64,000 nucleotides of DNA from Mesorhizobium sp. dw_380 (GTDB lineage Bacteria > Pseudomonadota > Alphaproteobacteria > Rhizobiales > Rhizobiaceae). Each line of letters starts with the position of its first letter. The stretch's first letter is position 1. The notes below the pieces were generated by a model that was not told the DNA's origin, did not search any database, and saw only the letters and a program-made list of their open reading frames with translations. The stretch lies in the NCBI RefSeq assembly GCF_018588885.1, contig NZ_JAFFIW010000008.1, positions 1-64,000 of the forward strand, written 5' to 3'. The position numbers and the translations under genes were made by a program. Shown here in pieces: positions 44,337 to 54,104 of the stretch.

Positions 44337-45440
44337 ATGCCAACGCCGCTCATCGACCGCCGGGATTTCCTTAGAGCCGCGGGTATCGGCTTTGCCGCCA
44401 TGATGGCGCCGTCGGCCTGGGCAAAGACCCTTGCGGTGGATGCCGTCTTCGCCACCGCCTTCGTCAAGCGCGACGGCAGTTTCGGCGCCGCCATCCTGTC
44501 CGAGGCCGGCAAGGTGCTGCATGCGATCGACCTGCCCGATCGCGGCCATGACGTCACCTTCGATCCCATCTCGAGGCGTTCGGTGGTCTTTGCCCGCCAG
44601 CCCGGCATCTTCGCGGTCGTCTTCGATCACACCGGGCGCGACGCTCCGCTGACCATCGCCAGCATCACCGGCCGGCATTTCTTCGGCCATGGCGTGTTCT
44701 CGCCCGACGGAGCGCTGCTCTATGCCACCGAGAACGATTTCGACAACGCCGCCGGCGTCGTCGGCGTCTACGATGCGCGGGCGAAATTCAACCGCATCGG
44801 CGAATTCCCGACCTATGGCATGGGACCGCACGAACTTCTGCTGCTGGGCGACGGCAGGACGATCGCGGTTGCCAATGGCGGCATCGAGACCCATCCGGAC
44901 TATGGCCGCGCCGAGCTCAACATCGCGACCATGAAGCCGTCCTATGTGCTGATCGACCGCGTCACCGGCGACCTCATCGAAAAGCACGAACTGCCGGCGG
45001 CACTGCACCAGTTGTCGATCCGCCACATGGACGCCGATCAGGCCGGCACCGTCTGGTTCGGCTGCCAGTACCGGGGTCCGGGCACCGATCGTCCGCTGCT
45101 GGTCGGCCGTGCGGCGCGGGACAAGGAGTTGCAGCTGCTCGACATGCCGCGGGACATATTGTCCGGCTTTCGCAACTATATCGGCTCGGTCGCCGCCAAT
45201 CCTTTAGCCGGCACCGTCGCGGTCTCGTCACCGGAAGGCAATTCGCTTGTCGTGATCGATGCGGTGAGCAGCCGAGTGGTCTCGGCCAGCGCGCTGGTCG
45301 AGGTCTGCGGCCTGGCACCGGACGGATCGGGCTTCATGGCAACCACGGGTGCCGGCGAGATTATCGAGGGCAGCGGTGCGACCCGGTTGGAACCGGACTA
45401 TGTCTGGGACAACCACATGCTGCGCATTGAACAGGTCTGA
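44337..45440 (+). CDS. DUF1513 protein, Tat-exported, probable beta-propeller
   Basis: The 367-residue protein begins with a twin-arginine signal (DRRDFLRAAGIGFAAMM) and is probably a soluble periplasmic protein folded before export. The body has repeating strand blocks typical of a beta-propeller (GHDVTFDPISRRSVVFARQP, GHGVFSPDGALLYATEND, GPHELLLLGDGRTIAVANGG). DUF1513 genes travel with imelysin and DUF1111 genes, as here, and Tat export suggests a cofactor or metal. No enzymatic role is known to me. It is the last gene of the iron locus; 96 bp separate it from tsaB. Confidence 0.87.
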   Translation: MPTPLIDRRDFLRAAGIGFAAMMAPSAWAKTLAVDAVFATAFVKRDGSFGAAILSEAGKVLHAIDLPDRGHDVTFDPISRRSVVFARQPGIFAVVFDHTGRDAPLTIASITGRHFFGHGVFSPDGALLYATENDFDNAAGVVGVYDARAKFNRIGEFPTYGMGPHELLLLGDGRTIAVANGGIETHPDYGRAELNIATMKPSYVLIDRVTGDLIEKHELPAALHQLSIRHMDADQAGTVWFGCQYRGPGTDRPLLVGRAARDKELQLLDMPRDILSGFRNYIGSVAANPLAGTVAVSSPEGNSLVVIDAVSSRVVSASALVEVCGLAPDGSGFMATTGAGEIIEGSGATRLEPDYVWDNHMLRIEQV

Positions 45441-45536
45441 TAGCTCGCGGGCAGAAGCGAAGCCGCTTAACAAATTATGCTTGCGGTGGCGCGGCGTGGC
45501 AGGCACAGGGAAGTGTTTCTCGGAACCGGTCGCTTC

Positions 45537-46214
45537 ATGAAAGTCCTTGCCATCGACTGTGCCGCCAGCCTCTGTGCCGCCTGCGTCTACGACGCGGCGG
45601 CTGGGCTGGAGCTTGGCCGCTCGGTGCTCGATCTTGGCAAGGGCCATGCCGAGCATCTTATGGCGGTCATCGCGGAGGCGCTGACGGCGGGCACGACCGA
45701 CTATGCCGGTCTTGGGGCCATCGCCGTCTCTGTCGGTCCCGGCTCGTTTACCGGGCTGCGCGTCGGTGTGTCGACCGCGCGTGGACTTGCACTGGCGCTC
45801 AAGGTTCCGGCGATCGGGGTGACGACGCTCGAGGCGCTGGCCGCCGAGGCAGCGGCGGCATTTCCCGGCCGCACCGTGCTGGCGGCGCTCGATGCCGGCC
45901 GCGAGGAAATCCATGCCGCTCTCTATGATGAAATGTCAGCTTTGACTTACGGTCCGGCAGTGACGACACTCGCGGACGCCGTGGCCATGGCGACGGAGCG
46001 GTCTTCGGTGCTGGCCGGTACAGCGGCCGCACAGATCGCAGCCTCGGCCGGGCGCACCTTCGACATCGGGCCTCGGACGGCCACCGCCGACATTCTCACC
46101 TACGCCCGGCTGGCTGTCGCAAAGGGGCAGGACGAAAGGCCGAAACCGCTCTATCTGCGCGGTGCCGACGCCAAGCCGCAGGCTGGGTTCATTTTATCAA
46201 GGCAACAAAATTAA
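45537..46214 (+). CDS. tsaB: tRNA threonylcarbamoyladenosine biosynthesis protein
   Basis: The 225-residue protein is the TsaB (YeaZ) partner of TsaD for making t6A37 in ANN-decoding tRNAs. The ASKHA-fold start (VLAIDCAASLCAACVYD), HAEHLM and the SVGPGSFTGLRVGVSTARGLA block are diagnostic. The ATG at 45537 directly precedes the first strand. Its stop overlaps the rimI start (TAATG), so the two are translationally coupled, as in many proteobacteria. Confidence 0.94.
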   Translation: MKVLAIDCAASLCAACVYDAAAGLELGRSVLDLGKGHAEHLMAVIAEALTAGTTDYAGLGAIAVSVGPGSFTGLRVGVSTARGLALALKVPAIGVTTLEALAAEAAAAFPGRTVLAALDAGREEIHAALYDEMSALTYGPAVTTLADAVAMATERSSVLAGTAAAQIAASAGRTFDIGPRTATADILTYARLAVAKGQDERPKPLYLRGADAKPQAGFILSRQQN

Positions 46215-46708
46215 TGCGCATACCTTTTCTTCAGCCACGCCGCCGGGACTATGCACTCGAGCCGCTCAAGGTGACCGACAGCCCCGCGGTCTCGTTGCTG
46301 CATAGCGAGGACTTCGTCCGTCCGTGGACCGACGGCGAGTTCGCCGCCTTGCTCGAGCAGGATACCGTATTCGGTTATGCCGCGCGTGAAACCGGGCAGG
46401 GCGCCAAGCCGCCGGTCGGCTTCGTGCTGGCGAGGTTGGCCGCCGGCGAGGGCGAGATCCTGACCGTCGCGGTGGCGCGATCGCATCGCCGCCAGGGACT
46501 GGGCTGGCAGTTGATGGATGCGGTGCTGCGCGAACTGCACGCGCAACGCGCCGAAGCATTGTTCCTCGAGGTCGACGAGACCAATGTCGCCGCCATCGCC
46601 CTCTATCGGCGGCTGGGCTTCCGCGAGGTCGGCAAGCGCCCGGACTACTACAGGTCGCCCGATCGCGGGCCGACTGGAGCGCTTGTCATGCGCCGCGATC
46701 TTCGATAG
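46214..46708 (+). CDS. rimI: ribosomal protein S18-alanine N-acetyltransferase family
   Basis: The 164-residue GNAT-fold protein has the acetyl-CoA loop in VARSHRRQGLGWQLMDAVL and the family C-terminal FLEVDETNVAAIALYRRLGFREVGKRPDYY. It is coupled to tsaB, the classical neighbour of rimI. The target protein is inferred from E. coli, where S18 is modified. It is 15-20 residues longer at the N-terminus than E. coli RimI. Confidence 0.9.
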   Translation: MRIPFLQPRRRDYALEPLKVTDSPAVSLLHSEDFVRPWTDGEFAALLEQDTVFGYAARETGQGAKPPVGFVLARLAAGEGEILTVAVARSHRRQGLGWQLMDAVLRELHAQRAEALFLEVDETNVAAIALYRRLGFREVGKRPDYYRSPDRGPTGALVMRRDLR

Positions 46709-46731
46709 CCAAACGCCGCATAATTAAAGTG

Positions 46732-46775
46732 TTACAGCGTCCTTTGCGCGTCCAAGGGGACGCGCGGCGCTGTAA
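46732..46775. repeat. rhizobial inverted repeat overlapping a possible start codon
   Basis: TTACAGCG at the left end pairs with CGCTGTAA at the right, and an inner GCGCGTCC pairs with GGACGCGC around an AAGG loop. From memory this palindrome is scattered through rhizobial intergenic DNA. The last base of the right arm is the A of an in-frame ATG (46775) of the acyltransferase frame, so the hairpin would sit in its leader. Confidence 0.65.
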
Positions 46776-46792
46776 TGATAGGGCCAGGACGT

Positions 46793-47593
46793 ATGATCGG
46801 AAAAATCAGGATCTTCCTGGCACTAGGCCTCGTCGTCGCCGGTTCGCTGGTCCTCGTGCCGCTGCAGATCCTGTCGATGAAGACCGGCTGGTGGCCGGAA
46901 ACCTTCATCCTAAAAATTTGGCACAGGCTGATTCTGAGGGCTCTCGGCATGCGCGTCCATGTCAAGGGGACGCTATCGGCCAAGCGCCCCTTGCTGGTTG
47001 CCTCGAACCACATCTCCTGGACCGACATCATGGTGCTGGGCTCCATCGTCGATGTGAAATTCATCGCCAGGGCCGATATGGAAGGCTGGCCGCTGATCGG
47101 CATGCTGTCGAAATTGCAGCGCACCGTCTTCATAGAGCGCGAACGCAAGCGTTCCTCGGGCGACCAGGCAAGCGAAATCGCCAATCGCATGGCCAAAGGC
47201 GACGCCATGGTGCTGTTCGCCGAGGGTTCGACCGGTGACGGCAACGTCGTCCTGCCCTTCAAGAGCACGTTATTCGGCGCCGCCTCGATGGCGATTTCCG
47301 AGGGTGCGGCCGAGCAGGTGTTCATCCAGCCGGTGGCGATCGCCTACACGCGCCTGCACGGCGTGCCGCTCGGCCGCCGGCACCGGCCGATTACGGCCTG
47401 GATCGGCGATGAGGATCTGATGCCGCATCTCAAGGTGCTGATGGCGGAAGGCGCTGTCGACGTCGAGGTGCATTTCGGCGAGCCGATCGCTTTTTCCAAG
47501 GGCTCGAACCGCAAGGAAACGTCCAAGCTGATGGAAAGCCAGGTGCGCGGGATGATGCAGGCGGCACTCGCTGATCCGCGCCCGAGCCGCTAA
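46793..47593 (+). CDS. 1-acyl-sn-glycerol-3-phosphate acyltransferase (PlsC-like)
   Basis: The 266-residue protein has a hydrophobic N-terminal membrane segment ([21 protein letters not shown]) and the acyltransferase motifs NHISWTD (the NHxxxxD catalytic pair) and FAEGSTG (glycerol-phosphate site). It acylates a lysophospholipid such as lysophosphatidate or, as rhizobial OlsA does, lyso-ornithine lipid; the sequence alone does not decide. I favour the ATG at 46793 because AGGA precedes it at good spacing; an ATG at 46775 lies in the hairpin. Confidence 0.87.
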   Translation: MIGKIRIFLALGLVVAGSLVLVPLQILSMKTGWWPETFILKIWHRLILRALGMRVHVKGTLSAKRPLLVASNHISWTDIMVLGSIVDVKFIARADMEGWPLIGMLSKLQRTVFIERERKRSSGDQASEIANRMAKGDAMVLFAEGSTGDGNVVLPFKSTLFGAASMAISEGAAEQVFIQPVAIAYTRLHGVPLGRRHRPITAWIGDEDLMPHLKVLMAEGAVDVEVHFGEPIAFSKGSNRKETSKLMESQVRGMMQAALADPRPSR

Positions 47594-47597
47594 TCCC

Positions 47598-47636
47598 GCC
47601 CTGCGCCTGCAGGCGCAGGGCGAGAATGGTCTGTTT
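47598..47636 (+). terminator. hairpin after the acyltransferase gene
   Basis: A perfect 24-bp palindrome (GCCCTGCGCCTG and its complement, 47598-47621) is followed after 12 bases by a run of six T. The distance between stem and T run is longer than usual, so termination may be inefficient; miaB starts 32 bp later. Confidence 0.5.
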
Positions 47637-47667
47637 TTTGCCACGGAAAGGCGTTAGAAGCCGCCAG

Positions 47668-49077
47668 ATGGACTTGAATACGATCGAGAGCGACGACATC
47701 GGCACGGTGGCCGGGCAGCCGGCTGTGAGTGCCACGGCAGCCAAGAAAGTCTTCATCAAGACTTATGGCTGCCAGATGAACGTCTATGATTCACAGCGCA
47801 TGGGCGATGCGCTGGCCGCCGACGGCTATACCGCGACCGATGCCATCGACGAGGCCGATCTGGTGCTTCTCAACACCTGCCACATCAGGGAAAAGGCGGC
47901 GGAAAAGGTCTATTCCGAGCTCGGCCGCATCCGCGACATGAAGGCGGAGCGCGCCATTGCCGGCCGCGAAATGCTGATCGGCGTCGCCGGTTGCGTGGCT
48001 CAGGCCGAAGGGGCGGAGATCATCAGGCGTTCGCCGGCGGTCGATCTGGTCATCGGCCCGCAGACCTATCACCGTCTGCCCGACGTGCTGGCGAGAGTCC
48101 GCAGCGGCGAGAAGATCGTCGAGACCGACTACGCCATCGAGGACAAGTTCGAACATCTGCCGCAGCCGAAGCGCGCCGAGGTCATCAAGCGCGGCGTGAC
48201 AGCTTTCCTGACCGTGCAGGAAGGCTGCGACAAGTTCTGCACCTTCTGCGTCGTGCCCTATACAAGAGGCTCGGAAGTGTCGCGGCCGGTGGCGCAAATC
48301 GTCACCGAGGCCGAGCGCCTTGCCGAGGCCGGCGTACGCGAGGTGACGCTGCTGGGCCAGAACGTCAATGCCTGGCATGGCCAGGGCGACAACGGCGGGG
48401 AATGGGGCCTTGGCCGCCTGCTGTTCAGGCTGGCCGAAATCCCCGGCCTGGCGCGGCTGCGTTATACCACCAGCCACCCGCGCGACATGGACGAAGAACT
48501 GATCGCGGCGCACCGCGATCTGCCGTCGCTGATGCCCTACCTGCATCTGCCCGTGCAATCCGGATCCGACCGCATCCTGAAGGCGATGAACCGCAGGCAT
48601 ACGGCGAGGGATTATCTGGCGCTGCTCGACCGCATCCGCGCCGCGCGGCCCGATATCGCGCTGTCCGGCGATTTCATCGTCGGCTTCCCCGGCGAGACGG
48701 AGGCCGATTTCGAAGCGACCATGGAATTGGTGCGCCAGGTGAACTACGCCTCGGCCTTCTCGTTCAAATATTCGCCGCGCCCTGGCACGCCGGGCGCCGA
48801 CATGCCCGATCACGTGCCGGAAACGGTCAAGGACGAGCGCCTGCAGCGCTTGCAGGCGCTGCTCTTGAAACAACAGCAGGATTTCGGCTCGAGCCTCGTC
48901 GGCAGCACCATCGACACGCTGATCGAGAAGCCCGGCCGCCAGTCCGGCCAGAAGGTCGGCCGCTCACCTTGGCTGCAGCCGGTTATTGTTGATGAAAAGG
49001 CCGGCGAAATCGGTGACATTATCCAGGTGCGAATCACGAAGACGGGCTACAACAGCCTGTTCGCCGAATTGGCCTGA
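47668..49077 (+). CDS. miaB: tRNA-2-methylthio-N6-dimethylallyladenosine synthase
   Basis: The 469-residue radical SAM methylthiotransferase has an N-terminal UPF0004 domain with cysteines in [17 protein letters not shown] and VAGCVAQ binding one 4Fe-4S cluster, the radical SAM CxxxCxxC motif in CDKFCTFC, and a C-terminal TRAM domain. It adds the 2-methylthio group at A37 of UNN-decoding tRNAs. The ATG at 47668 is used because an upstream start at 47626 falls in the preceding hairpin's T run. The stop overlaps phoH (TGATG). Confidence 0.95.
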   Translation: MDLNTIESDDIGTVAGQPAVSATAAKKVFIKTYGCQMNVYDSQRMGDALAADGYTATDAIDEADLVLLNTCHIREKAAEKVYSELGRIRDMKAERAIAGREMLIGVAGCVAQAEGAEIIRRSPAVDLVIGPQTYHRLPDVLARVRSGEKIVETDYAIEDKFEHLPQPKRAEVIKRGVTAFLTVQEGCDKFCTFCVVPYTRGSEVSRPVAQIVTEAERLAEAGVREVTLLGQNVNAWHGQGDNGGEWGLGRLLFRLAEIPGLARLRYTTSHPRDMDEELIAAHRDLPSLMPYLHLPVQSGSDRILKAMNRRHTARDYLALLDRIRAARPDIALSGDFIVGFPGETEADFEATMELVRQVNYASAFSFKYSPRPGTPGADMPDHVPETVKDERLQRLQALLLKQQQDFGSSLVGSTIDTLIEKPGRQSGQKVGRSPWLQPVIVDEKAGEIGDIIQVRITKTGYNSLFAELA

Positions 49078-50153
49078 TGGTCTCGGCAGATGAGGAGAGA
49101 CGGTTGAGCGCAGCGGAGCTGAAGAACCTGCCCCCGGTACCGGCATCCGGGGCTTCTGACATGGCGCACATCGTTCTGACTTTCGACAACAACAAGCTTG
49201 CCAGCGCCCTTTACGGCCAGTTCGATGAAAACCTCGCCCGGCTTGAGCAGAAGCTGGGCGTCGACATCCGCTCGCGCGGCAATCAGCTGACCATCAAGGG
49301 GTCCGCTTCGGCCGCCGAACAGGCGCGCCGCGCCTTGGACAATCTCTACGCCATTTTGCAAAAGGGCGGCGATATCGGCCAGTCCGACGTCGATGGCGCT
49401 GTGCGCATGGCGATCGCCGCCGACGATCAGCTGACGCTGCCGACGCTGGAGCGCAAGGGCAAGGTCTCCGCCGCCCAGATCGCCACCCGCAAGAAGACGA
49501 TCTATGCCCGCTCGCTCAACCAGGACGCCTATATGCGGGCGCTGGAGCGGTCGGAACTGGTGTTCGGCATCGGTCCGGCCGGCACCGGCAAGACTTATCT
49601 GGCGGTGGCCCATGCGGCGATGCTGCTCGAGCGCGGCATGGTCGAGCGCATCGTGCTGTCGCGACCGGCCGTCGAGGCCGGCGAGCGGCTGGGCTTCCTG
49701 CCCGGCGACATGAAGGAGAAGGTCGATCCGTATCTGCGGCCGCTCTATGACGCGCTCTACGACATGATGCCGGCCGACAAAGTGGAGCGGGCGATCGCCG
49801 CCGAGGTGATTGAAATCGCGCCGCTCGCCTTCATGCGCGGCCGTACGCTGGCGCATGCCGCGGTCATCCTCGATGAGGCGCAGAACACCACGCCGATGCA
49901 GATGAAGATGTTCCTGACGCGTCTCGGCGAGAATTCACGCATGATCGTCACCGGCGATCCGACCCAGATCGACCTGCCGCAAAACACCAAATCCGGCCTG
50001 GTCGAGGCGCTCAGGATCCTCGACGGCGTGACCGGCATGGTGACGGTGCGTTTCAACGAGGGCGACGTCGTAAGGCATCCGCTGGTCGCCGAAATCGTCA
50101 AGGCCTATGATCGTGACGGCAAGCTCGCACGCGGCCTGGGGACCGAAGGCTGA
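49077..50153 (+). CDS. ybeZ: PhoH-like ATPase (YbeZ)
   Basis: The 358-residue protein has an N-terminal KH-like region, then the PhoH ATPase domain with Walker A GPAGTGKTYLA and Walker B AVILDEAQNTT, and a second ATP-site block SRPAVEAGERLGFLPGD. It is the usual partner of YbeY in rRNA maturation and ribosome quality control, and stands in the common order miaB-ybeZ-ybeY-corC-lnt. The start overlaps miaB. Confidence 0.93.
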   Translation: MVSADEERRLSAAELKNLPPVPASGASDMAHIVLTFDNNKLASALYGQFDENLARLEQKLGVDIRSRGNQLTIKGSASAAEQARRALDNLYAILQKGGDIGQSDVDGAVRMAIAADDQLTLPTLERKGKVSAAQIATRKKTIYARSLNQDAYMRALERSELVFGIGPAGTGKTYLAVAHAAMLLERGMVERIVLSRPAVEAGERLGFLPGDMKEKVDPYLRPLYDALYDMMPADKVERAIAAEVIEIAPLAFMRGRTLAHAAVILDEAQNTTPMQMKMFLTRLGENSRMIVTGDPTQIDLPQNTKSGLVEALRILDGVTGMVTVRFNEGDVVRHPLVAEIVKAYDRDGKLARGLGTEG

Positions 50154-50170
50154 TTTGACCGAGAGGTCCC

Positions 50171-50677
50171 ATGATTGAGCAGGAAGGGTCTGGCGGCGTG
50201 GGTCTGCCACTTCCCGTCGATATCGACCTGATGATCGAAGCGGGAAATTGGCCGGAAGAGGCGGCGCTTACCCGGCTTGTCGACAGGGCCGCCGCCGCTG
50301 CCTTCGCCGAAACTGGTGCGACAGGACACTCCGAACTCAGCGTCGTTTTTTCCGACGATGCCCATATTCAGAAGCTGAATGCCGGCTGGCGGGGCAAGGA
50401 CAAGCCAACCAACGTCTTGTCTTTCCCGGCTTTTCCACCTGTGAAAGATGGTCCGCTGCCGCCGATGCTCGGTGACATCGTGCTCGCGGCCGAAACGTTG
50501 GCGCGCGAGGCGGTACTGGAAGACAAGCCCCTGGAGAACCATATCTCCCATCTCGTCATCCACGGCCTGCTGCATTTGTTGGGCTACGATCACGAGACCG
50601 ACACCGAGGCGGAGGAGATGGAAGCCGTCGAACGCGCCGCGCTTGCAAGGCTTGCCATTCCCGATCCCTACGCGTAA
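50171..50677 (+). CDS. ybeY: endoribonuclease / rRNA maturation factor
   Basis: The 168-residue protein carries the zinc site [11 protein letters not shown] (three histidines), the family signature, and LNVLSFP-type central block ([10 protein letters not shown]). YbeY acts in 16S rRNA 3'-end maturation and ribosome quality control; in Sinorhizobium its homologue (SMc01113) affects small-RNA regulation. It lies 17 bp after ybeZ in the conserved operon. Confidence 0.95.
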   Translation: MIEQEGSGGVGLPLPVDIDLMIEAGNWPEEAALTRLVDRAAAAAFAETGATGHSELSVVFSDDAHIQKLNAGWRGKDKPTNVLSFPAFPPVKDGPLPPMLGDIVLAAETLAREAVLEDKPLENHISHLVIHGLLHLLGYDHETDTEAEEMEAVERAALARLAIPDPYA

Positions 50678-50705
50678 CTACTTCTGATCAATTGACCGGA
50701 CGACG

Positions 50706-51800
50706 ATGAACGACAAACCAGAGACTGCCGCCCGCCCCGACGCCGGCAGTGTGCCCAAGGCTTCCGACACCTCGGAAGAAGGATCAAGTCCGAGTACCGT
50801 TACCCCTGGTGCTGCCAGCACCGGCAGCGTTGCCAGCGAGTCTTCGCCTGCCGGCCCCTCCCTGTTCGACCGTGTTTTGGGCCTGTTCCGGCAACGCAAC
50901 GGCACCAGCCTGCGTGAGGAAATCGCCGGCGCGCTGGCCGAGACGGCCAGCGATGCCGGCGCCTTCTCGCCTGGCGAGCGCGCCATGCTCAACAACATCC
51001 TGCGCCTGCGCGAGGTGCGCGTCGAGGATGTCATGGTGCCGCGCGCCGATATCGAAGGGGTCGAGATCACCACGACGCTCGGCGACCTCCTGGGCACTTT
51101 CGAACAATCCGGCCATTCCCGCATGCCGGTCTATTCCGAGACGCTCGACGATCCGCGCGGCATGGTGCATATCCGTGACGTGCTGGCCCACATCACCAAG
51201 CTCGCGCGTGTCAAGAAGGGCCGCGCGACCAGGAAGACGCCTGCCGTCACACAGCTCGACCTTGCCCAGGTCGACCTCGCCCGCACCATCGCGGACCTCA
51301 ACCTGATCCGCCAGGTTCTGTTCGTGCCGCCCTCGATGCTTGCCTCCGACCTGATGGCCCGCATGCAGACGACGCGCACGCAGATGGCGCTGGTCATCGA
51401 TGAGTATGGCGGCACCGACGGCCTTGTCTCGCTCGAGGACATTGTCGAAATGGTCGTCGGCGATATCGAGGACGAACATGACGACGACGAGCCGATGATC
51501 ACTCAAAGCGGCGACGGCGTGTTCATCGTCGACGGCAAGGCCGAGATCGACGACGTCGCCAAGATGATCGGCGAGGACTTCGCCGCCGGCGAACACGGCG
51601 AATATGTCGACACCATCGGCGGCATGATCTTCAACACGCTCGGCCGTGTTCCAGCGCGCGGCGAGGTGGTGCAGGCCATTCCCGGCTTCGAATTCCATGT
51701 GCTCGACGCCGATCCGCGCCGCGTCAAGCGCGTGCGCATCGTGCAGAGCCAGAAGGGCGAGCGCCGCCGCCGGGCCACAGCCCGTGCCGAACAGGCGTAA
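50706..51800 (+). CDS. corC: CBS-domain and CorC/HlyC transporter-associated domain protein
   Basis: The 364-residue soluble protein has a disordered Ser/Pro-rich start, a helical segment around residues 60-100, two CBS domains (VMVPRADIEGVEI and MQTTRTQMALVIDEYGGTDGLV) and a C-terminal CorC_HlyC domain (DGVFIVDGKAEIDDVAKMIG). Although often called hemolysin C (TlyC), it lacks membrane segments and is more likely linked to magnesium/cobalt efflux, as CorC is. It keeps the ybeY-corC-lnt order. Confidence 0.9.
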   Translation: MNDKPETAARPDAGSVPKASDTSEEGSSPSTVTPGAASTGSVASESSPAGPSLFDRVLGLFRQRNGTSLREEIAGALAETASDAGAFSPGERAMLNNILRLREVRVEDVMVPRADIEGVEITTTLGDLLGTFEQSGHSRMPVYSETLDDPRGMVHIRDVLAHITKLARVKKGRATRKTPAVTQLDLAQVDLARTIADLNLIRQVLFVPPSMLASDLMARMQTTRTQMALVIDEYGGTDGLVSLEDIVEMVVGDIEDEHDDDEPMITQSGDGVFIVDGKAEIDDVAKMIGEDFAAGEHGEYVDTIGGMIFNTLGRVPARGEVVQAIPGFEFHVLDADPRRVKRVRIVQSQKGERRRRATARAEQA

Positions 51801-51816
51801 GCGTCTCGCTCGCCCG

Positions 51817-52287
51817 ATGGCGATCGATGATCCGTTCAAGCACGCGAGCCTGGGATCCGGCGTCTTCTACAAGGATCCTCTTGCCGCGCTCACGTGGCTC
51901 GAAGCGGCTTTCGGCTTCGAGCGCAGCATGGTGGTCAGCGACGCCGACGGAAAGCTCGTCCATTCCGAGATGCGGTTCGGCGATTGCTACATCATTGTCG
52001 ATTCCGAATGGAGCGACCATATCGCCAGTCCAGCTTCGGTCTCGGGCAAGAACACGCAGTCGGTCTATATCAGGCTGAAGGACGGCCTGGACGCACATTG
52101 CGAGCATGCGCGGTCGGTTGGCGCTGAGATAATCCAGGAGCCGACAGACCAATTTTACGGCGAACGCCAGTATCGGGCCCGCGATCCCGAGGGCCATGTC
52201 TGGACCTTCACCCAGCCCATCCGGTCCGTTTCCCGCGAAGAGGCCGAGCGGTTGAGCGGCCTGCGCATCGAGGGTTGGCACCGGTAG
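51817..52287 (+). CDS. VOC-family (glyoxalase/bleomycin resistance-like) protein
   Basis: The 156-residue protein has a vicinal-oxygen-chelate pattern: [20 protein letters not shown] at the start, then [32 protein letters not shown] and a final [10 protein letters not shown] strand. The PhnB-like or bleomycin-resistance-like subgroup fits best; substrate and metal use are not predictable. It is an accessory gene placed between corC and lnt, 16 bp after corC. Confidence 0.83.
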   Translation: MAIDDPFKHASLGSGVFYKDPLAALTWLEAAFGFERSMVVSDADGKLVHSEMRFGDCYIIVDSEWSDHIASPASVSGKNTQSVYIRLKDGLDAHCEHARSVGAEIIQEPTDQFYGERQYRARDPEGHVWTFTQPIRSVSREEAERLSGLRIEGWHR

Positions 52288-52373
52288 AGCGCGGCCGGGC
52301 AACCGTCCGGCGTTTGGAGCACGGACCGCGGCCTGTTAAATCTTGGCTCCTGATTCGCGACTCGGAAGTATGT

Positions 52374-53966
52374 ATGGTGCGCCTTGCCGGCCGGATAATT
52401 CTGCTTTGGGGTTGGCGGCGCGCGCTCGTGGCCTTTCTTGCCGGAGCGCTGGCGGTGCTCGGACAGGCGCCCTACGATTTCTTCGCCGCCTGCTTCATCT
52501 CGTTTCCGCTGCTGGTCTGGCTGCTCGACGGCGCGACCGGTGAAGCCTCCGGCAGCCTGTTTCGTCGCCTGCGACCGGCTTTTGCGGTCGGCTGGTGGTT
52601 CGGCTTCGGCTATTTCCTCGCCGGTCTCTGGTGGATCGGCTCGGCACTGCTGGTCGAGGCCGACGACTTTGCCTGGGCGCTGCCCTTCGCCGTGGTCGGC
52701 ATTCCCTTCGCGCTCGCCTTTTTCTACGGCTTCGCGACGATGATCGCCCGGCTATTGTGGAGCAGCGATATCGGCCGTATCGCCGCCCTTGCCTTTGGCT
52801 TCGGACTGATGGAGTGGCTGCGCGGCTTCCTGTTCACCGGTTTTCCCTGGAATGCCATAGGCGACGCGGCAATGCCGGTGCCCCTTCTGATGCAAAGCGT
52901 CTCGGTGACCGGCATGATCGGTATGAACACGCTTGCCGTGTTCCTCTTTTCGTTGCCGGCACTGCTGGTGGCGCGCCGTCATCTGCGCTTGGGCGCGGCG
53001 CTGTTCGTCGTGCTTGCCACCGCCCATATCGGCTTTGGCTATGTCAGGCTTGCCGCTCCCGAAAAGCCGGCGGCGCGCAGTCTGGATGTCCGCATCGTCC
53101 AGCCGGCCGTCGACCTGTCGGAAAAGTGGGACGCCTCGGTGCGCGACCGTATCTTTGCCACCTTGCTGGGTCTGTCCGCCAAGGCGCCTGACCCCGGCCA
53201 TGGCAAGCCGCAGCTTATTCTTTGGCCGGAAACCTCCGTGCCGTTTCTCTTCACCGAACGCCCGGACGCGCTGACGGCGCTGGGTGACATGCTGTCCGAT
53301 GGCCAGATGCTGGTCGCCGGCGTCGTTCGCGAGGAAGGCGGCTCGGCGGCCAGCGCCGACAGCCGCTACTACAACTCGGTGGTGGCGATCGACGACAAGG
53401 GCGAAATCACCGATGCCGTCGACAAGGTCCATCTGGTGCCGTTCGGCGAATACCTGCCTTTTGCCGACCTGCTCGGCCGTTTCGGCATCGAGCAGCTCGT
53501 CGCCGGACCAATGACGTTCACGGCCGGCAACGAACGCCACGCCCTCACGCTGCCGGGCGGCATCCGTGCCCTGCCATTTATCTGTTACGAGGTGATTTTT
53601 CCCGAGCTGGTGGCAGTTGACGCTACGTCAGCGCAGCTTATTGTGAACGTTACCAATGATGCGTGGTTCGGCGACACGCCGGGGCCGTATCAGCATTTCA
53701 GGCAGGCCCAGATTCGCGCGGTGGAGAACGGATTGCCCTTGTTGCGTGCCGCCAACAACGGCATCTCGGCCGTCGTCGATCCACGCGGCCGCATCGTCGA
53801 TGCGCTGGCGATCGACGCGCGCGGAGCGATCGATGTGAAGGTTCCGATTGCCGAACAGACGGTCATTTCGCCCCGCCAGCGGCGCATTAACGGAATGCTG
53901 ATCATGTTGCTGTTTGCGCTGGTGGGTGTGTTGTTGAATGTAAGGCAAAGGCTACGGGTGAATTGA
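52374..53966 (+). CDS. lnt: apolipoprotein N-acyltransferase
   Basis: The 530-residue inner-membrane enzyme adds the third acyl chain to lipoproteins. It has about six N-terminal membrane spans ([20 protein letters not shown] and on), a periplasmic carbon-nitrogen hydrolase domain with the catalytic triad E286 (WPETSVPF), K351 ([13 protein letters not shown]) and C404 (ICYEVIFPE), and a final membrane span. The rhizobial homologue is actA, required for acid tolerance in Sinorhizobium. The start at 52374 gives the first basic residues directly before the membrane segment. Confidence 0.95.
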   Translation: MVRLAGRIILLWGWRRALVAFLAGALAVLGQAPYDFFAACFISFPLLVWLLDGATGEASGSLFRRLRPAFAVGWWFGFGYFLAGLWWIGSALLVEADDFAWALPFAVVGIPFALAFFYGFATMIARLLWSSDIGRIAALAFGFGLMEWLRGFLFTGFPWNAIGDAAMPVPLLMQSVSVTGMIGMNTLAVFLFSLPALLVARRHLRLGAALFVVLATAHIGFGYVRLAAPEKPAARSLDVRIVQPAVDLSEKWDASVRDRIFATLLGLSAKAPDPGHGKPQLILWPETSVPFLFTERPDALTALGDMLSDGQMLVAGVVREEGGSAASADSRYYNSVVAIDDKGEITDAVDKVHLVPFGEYLPFADLLGRFGIEQLVAGPMTFTAGNERHALTLPGGIRALPFICYEVIFPELVAVDATSAQLIVNVTNDAWFGDTPGPYQHFRQAQIRAVENGLPLLRAANNGISAVVDPRGRIVDALAIDARGAIDVKVPIAEQTVISPRQRRINGMLIMLLFALVGVLLNVRQRLRVN

Positions 53967-53992
53967 CAGTCGACACATTAGAAACTCATACT
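53963..53992 (+). promoter_or_regulatory. candidate promoter for praR
   Basis: A consensus TTGACA (53963-53968) overlaps the lnt stop codon and is followed after 18 bp by CATACT, a fair -10 hexamer. It would give the regulator gene its own transcript with a leader of about 105 nt. Predicted from sequence only. Confidence 0.45.
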
Positions 53993-54104
53993 GTAACGCC
54001 TGAAAATTTCTCGAAGCCGGTGGATCGTTCTGTTGGGGCAGTCGCCTCCGGTTTTGTTTGGGCGGGAAAAAATCACAAAGCCGAAAAAATTCGGCGAGGA
54101 AAAA

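Noticed and set aside
42978..45026. Long minus-strand open frame across the imelysin-like/DUF1513 genes
   Set aside because: It covers two clear plus-strand genes with signal peptides and family motifs; its composition is that of an antisense shadow.
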